From Planctomicrobium sp. (GTDB taxonomy: Bacteria > Planctomycetota > Planctomycetia > Planctomycetales > Planctomycetaceae), in NCBI GenBank assembly GCA_029259835.1, contig JAJDEL010000952.1, positions 1-6,473 on the forward strand: a DNA stretch of 6,473 nt. The letters run 5' to 3'. The first letter of the stretch is position 1. Each line of letters opens with the position of its first letter. Both the position numbers and the translations under genes were made by a program. The notes below the pieces were generated by a model that was not told the DNA's origin, ran no database searches, and saw only the letters and a program-made list of their open reading frames with translations. Below are positions 5,525 to 6,473 of the stretch, in pieces.

Positions 5525-6473
5525 ATGGTTTCTTCGATCTTTCATTCACTGTTAATGCCTGACCTTTTACAGATGATTCTGGAGAAGGACAGGCTCGGAA
5601 TGCGCGAGTTCTGCGAGGCACTCTTCCCTGGTGTTGTCGCTGAAATGCTCGAAGATCTTGAACCAGCGCAAGCTTGGGAAGTTTTGCAGTCAGCTTCAGC
5701 CACTGATCAAGCTGAGGTCTTCCCGTTCTTTTCGATTCACTTTCAAATTGAATTGGTGGATTTGATTGGGCGGCAGCCGCTCTCGCAAATCGTTGAGAAT
5801 ATGTCGCCTGATGACCGGGTCGATTTGCTCGAGCGGATGGACCCAGAGCATGTCGAAAGTGTTCTTCGTCTGGTGGCTCAGGCAGAACGAAGCGATATCC
5901 GCAAACTGCTCTCTTATCCGGAGGACAGCGCAGGCTCGATCATGACGACCGAGTATGCCTCATTGCCTGTGGGAATCACTGTTCAAGAGGCACTCGAACG
6001 CTTGCGAGTTCAGGCTCCCAGTCGAGAGACCATCTATTATATTTACATCACTGATAAAGGGCGGCATCTCCTCGGTTTTGTAACATTGCGGAAATTGATC
6101 CTTGAAAAACTGACGAGCCAACTCGACAACATCATTCAGCGGGATGTGATTTCAGTCCGTGTTGACGACGACCAGGAATTTGTCGCCAATGAAATCGCAC
6201 GATACGACTTCATTGCGATCCCTGTTGTCGACAATCAAAACCGATTGGTTGGAATCGTCACACACGATGATGCTGCCGATGTCATGCAGGAGGAAGCAAC
6301 GGAAGATGCCCATCTTGCTGGTGCTGTGCAGCCGCTTGAAGATGGCTACGTCGCGACTCCTTTTTTCGAACTCGCCTGGAAGCGTGGTGGGTGGCTGGTG
6401 ATCTTGCTCGGTGCGGCGTCTGTGACTGCGCAACTGCTCAATTTTTTGAAAACTGATAACACCGCAGTCTGGA
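5525..6473 (+). CDS. mgtE: MgtE magnesium transporter, C-terminal membrane part cut by window edge
   Basis: MgtE is a dimeric, Mg2+-gated channel for magnesium uptake in the inner membrane. The frame is open for 316 codons to the right edge. Residues about 12-130 form the helical N-domain, with acidic repeats such as MSPDDRVDLLERMDPEHV (93-110). CBS domain 1 begins at the family motif DSAGSIMT (134-141), and CBS domain 2 covers about 200-258, ending in THDDAADVMQEEATED (246-261). That stretch corresponds to the conserved acidic segment of MgtE that helps bind regulatory Mg2+. The first membrane helix begins at about 286 (KRGGWLVILLGAASVTAQLL). A full protein is usually about 450 residues, so the remaining membrane domain lies outside. 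Start: ATG 5525 gives the longest form. ATG 5555 (MPDLLQMILE) is an equally plausible start, and neither has a ribosome binding motif. No M-box riboswitch is recognised upstream, but there is a palindrome at 5432-5450. Confidence 0.93.
   Translation, partial: MVSSIFHSLLMPDLLQMILEKDRLGMREFCEALFPGVVAEMLEDLEPAQAWEVLQSASATDQAEVFPFFSIHFQIELVDLIGRQPLSQIVENMSPDDRVDLLERMDPEHVESVLRLVAQAERSDIRKLLSYPEDSAGSIMTTEYASLPVGITVQEALERLRVQAPSRETIYYIYITDKGRHLLGFVTLRKLILEKLTSQLDNIIQRDVISVRVDDDQEFVANEIARYDFIAIPVVDNQNRLVGIVTHDDAADVMQEEATEDAHLAGAVQPLEDGYVATPFFELAWKRGGWLVILLGAASVTAQLLNFLKTDNTAVW

Noticed and set aside
6152..6433. 93-codon minus-strand frame inside mgtE
   Set aside because: It is antisense to a well-supported CBS-domain coding region and has no features of its own.

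Overview
The window looks like a piece of a chromosome from a member of the Planctomycetota, probably the order Planctomycetales. The reasons are a moderate GC content, mostly absent Shine-Dalgarno motifs, a ResB-type cytochrome c biogenesis protein with an expanded membrane part, a DUF1571-type secreted protein with a twin-arginine signal, a lysine-rich small protein and a lipoprotein with a repeated YDLPxGW / NxxRWRxQ domain. I know the last four types mainly from this phylum. The assignment rests on recalled family features, not on a search.

Layout. Positions 3041 to 1 are read on the minus strand as a likely two-gene operon. A predicted lipoprotein of 364 residues (3041-1947) is followed after 77 bases by a ResB/CcsB-like cytochrome c biogenesis protein that runs off the left edge (1869-1, 623 residues seen). 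A 333-base divergent intergenic region separates this operon from a plus-strand gene for a Tat-exported DUF1571 protein (3375-4274). That gene converges with a minus-strand gene for a 114-residue Lys/Arg-rich protein (4760-4416). A strong symmetric hairpin between the two, at 4329-4369, should terminate transcription from both sides.

To the right, 407 bases without a credible protein gene contain several small hairpins and end in a good sigma70-type promoter for a tRNA-Asp(GTC) gene (5168-5241), which has its own intrinsic terminator. After a further intergenic stretch containing a near-perfect 19-base palindrome, the window ends inside mgtE (5525 to the right edge), a magnesium transporter with the usual N-domain, paired CBS domains and the start of the membrane domain.

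How the genes work together. Only the left pair forms a convincing functional unit: an envelope lipoprotein co-transcribed with the System II cytochrome c maturation machinery. The others look like independent housekeeping or lineage-specific genes. I see no mobile element, CRISPR array, phage gene or defence system, and nothing that amounts to a clearly new multi-gene system. The most notable items are the rearranged domain repeat in the lipoprotein, the extra membrane helices in the ResB protein, the basic-globular-acidic small protein and the palindrome before mgtE.
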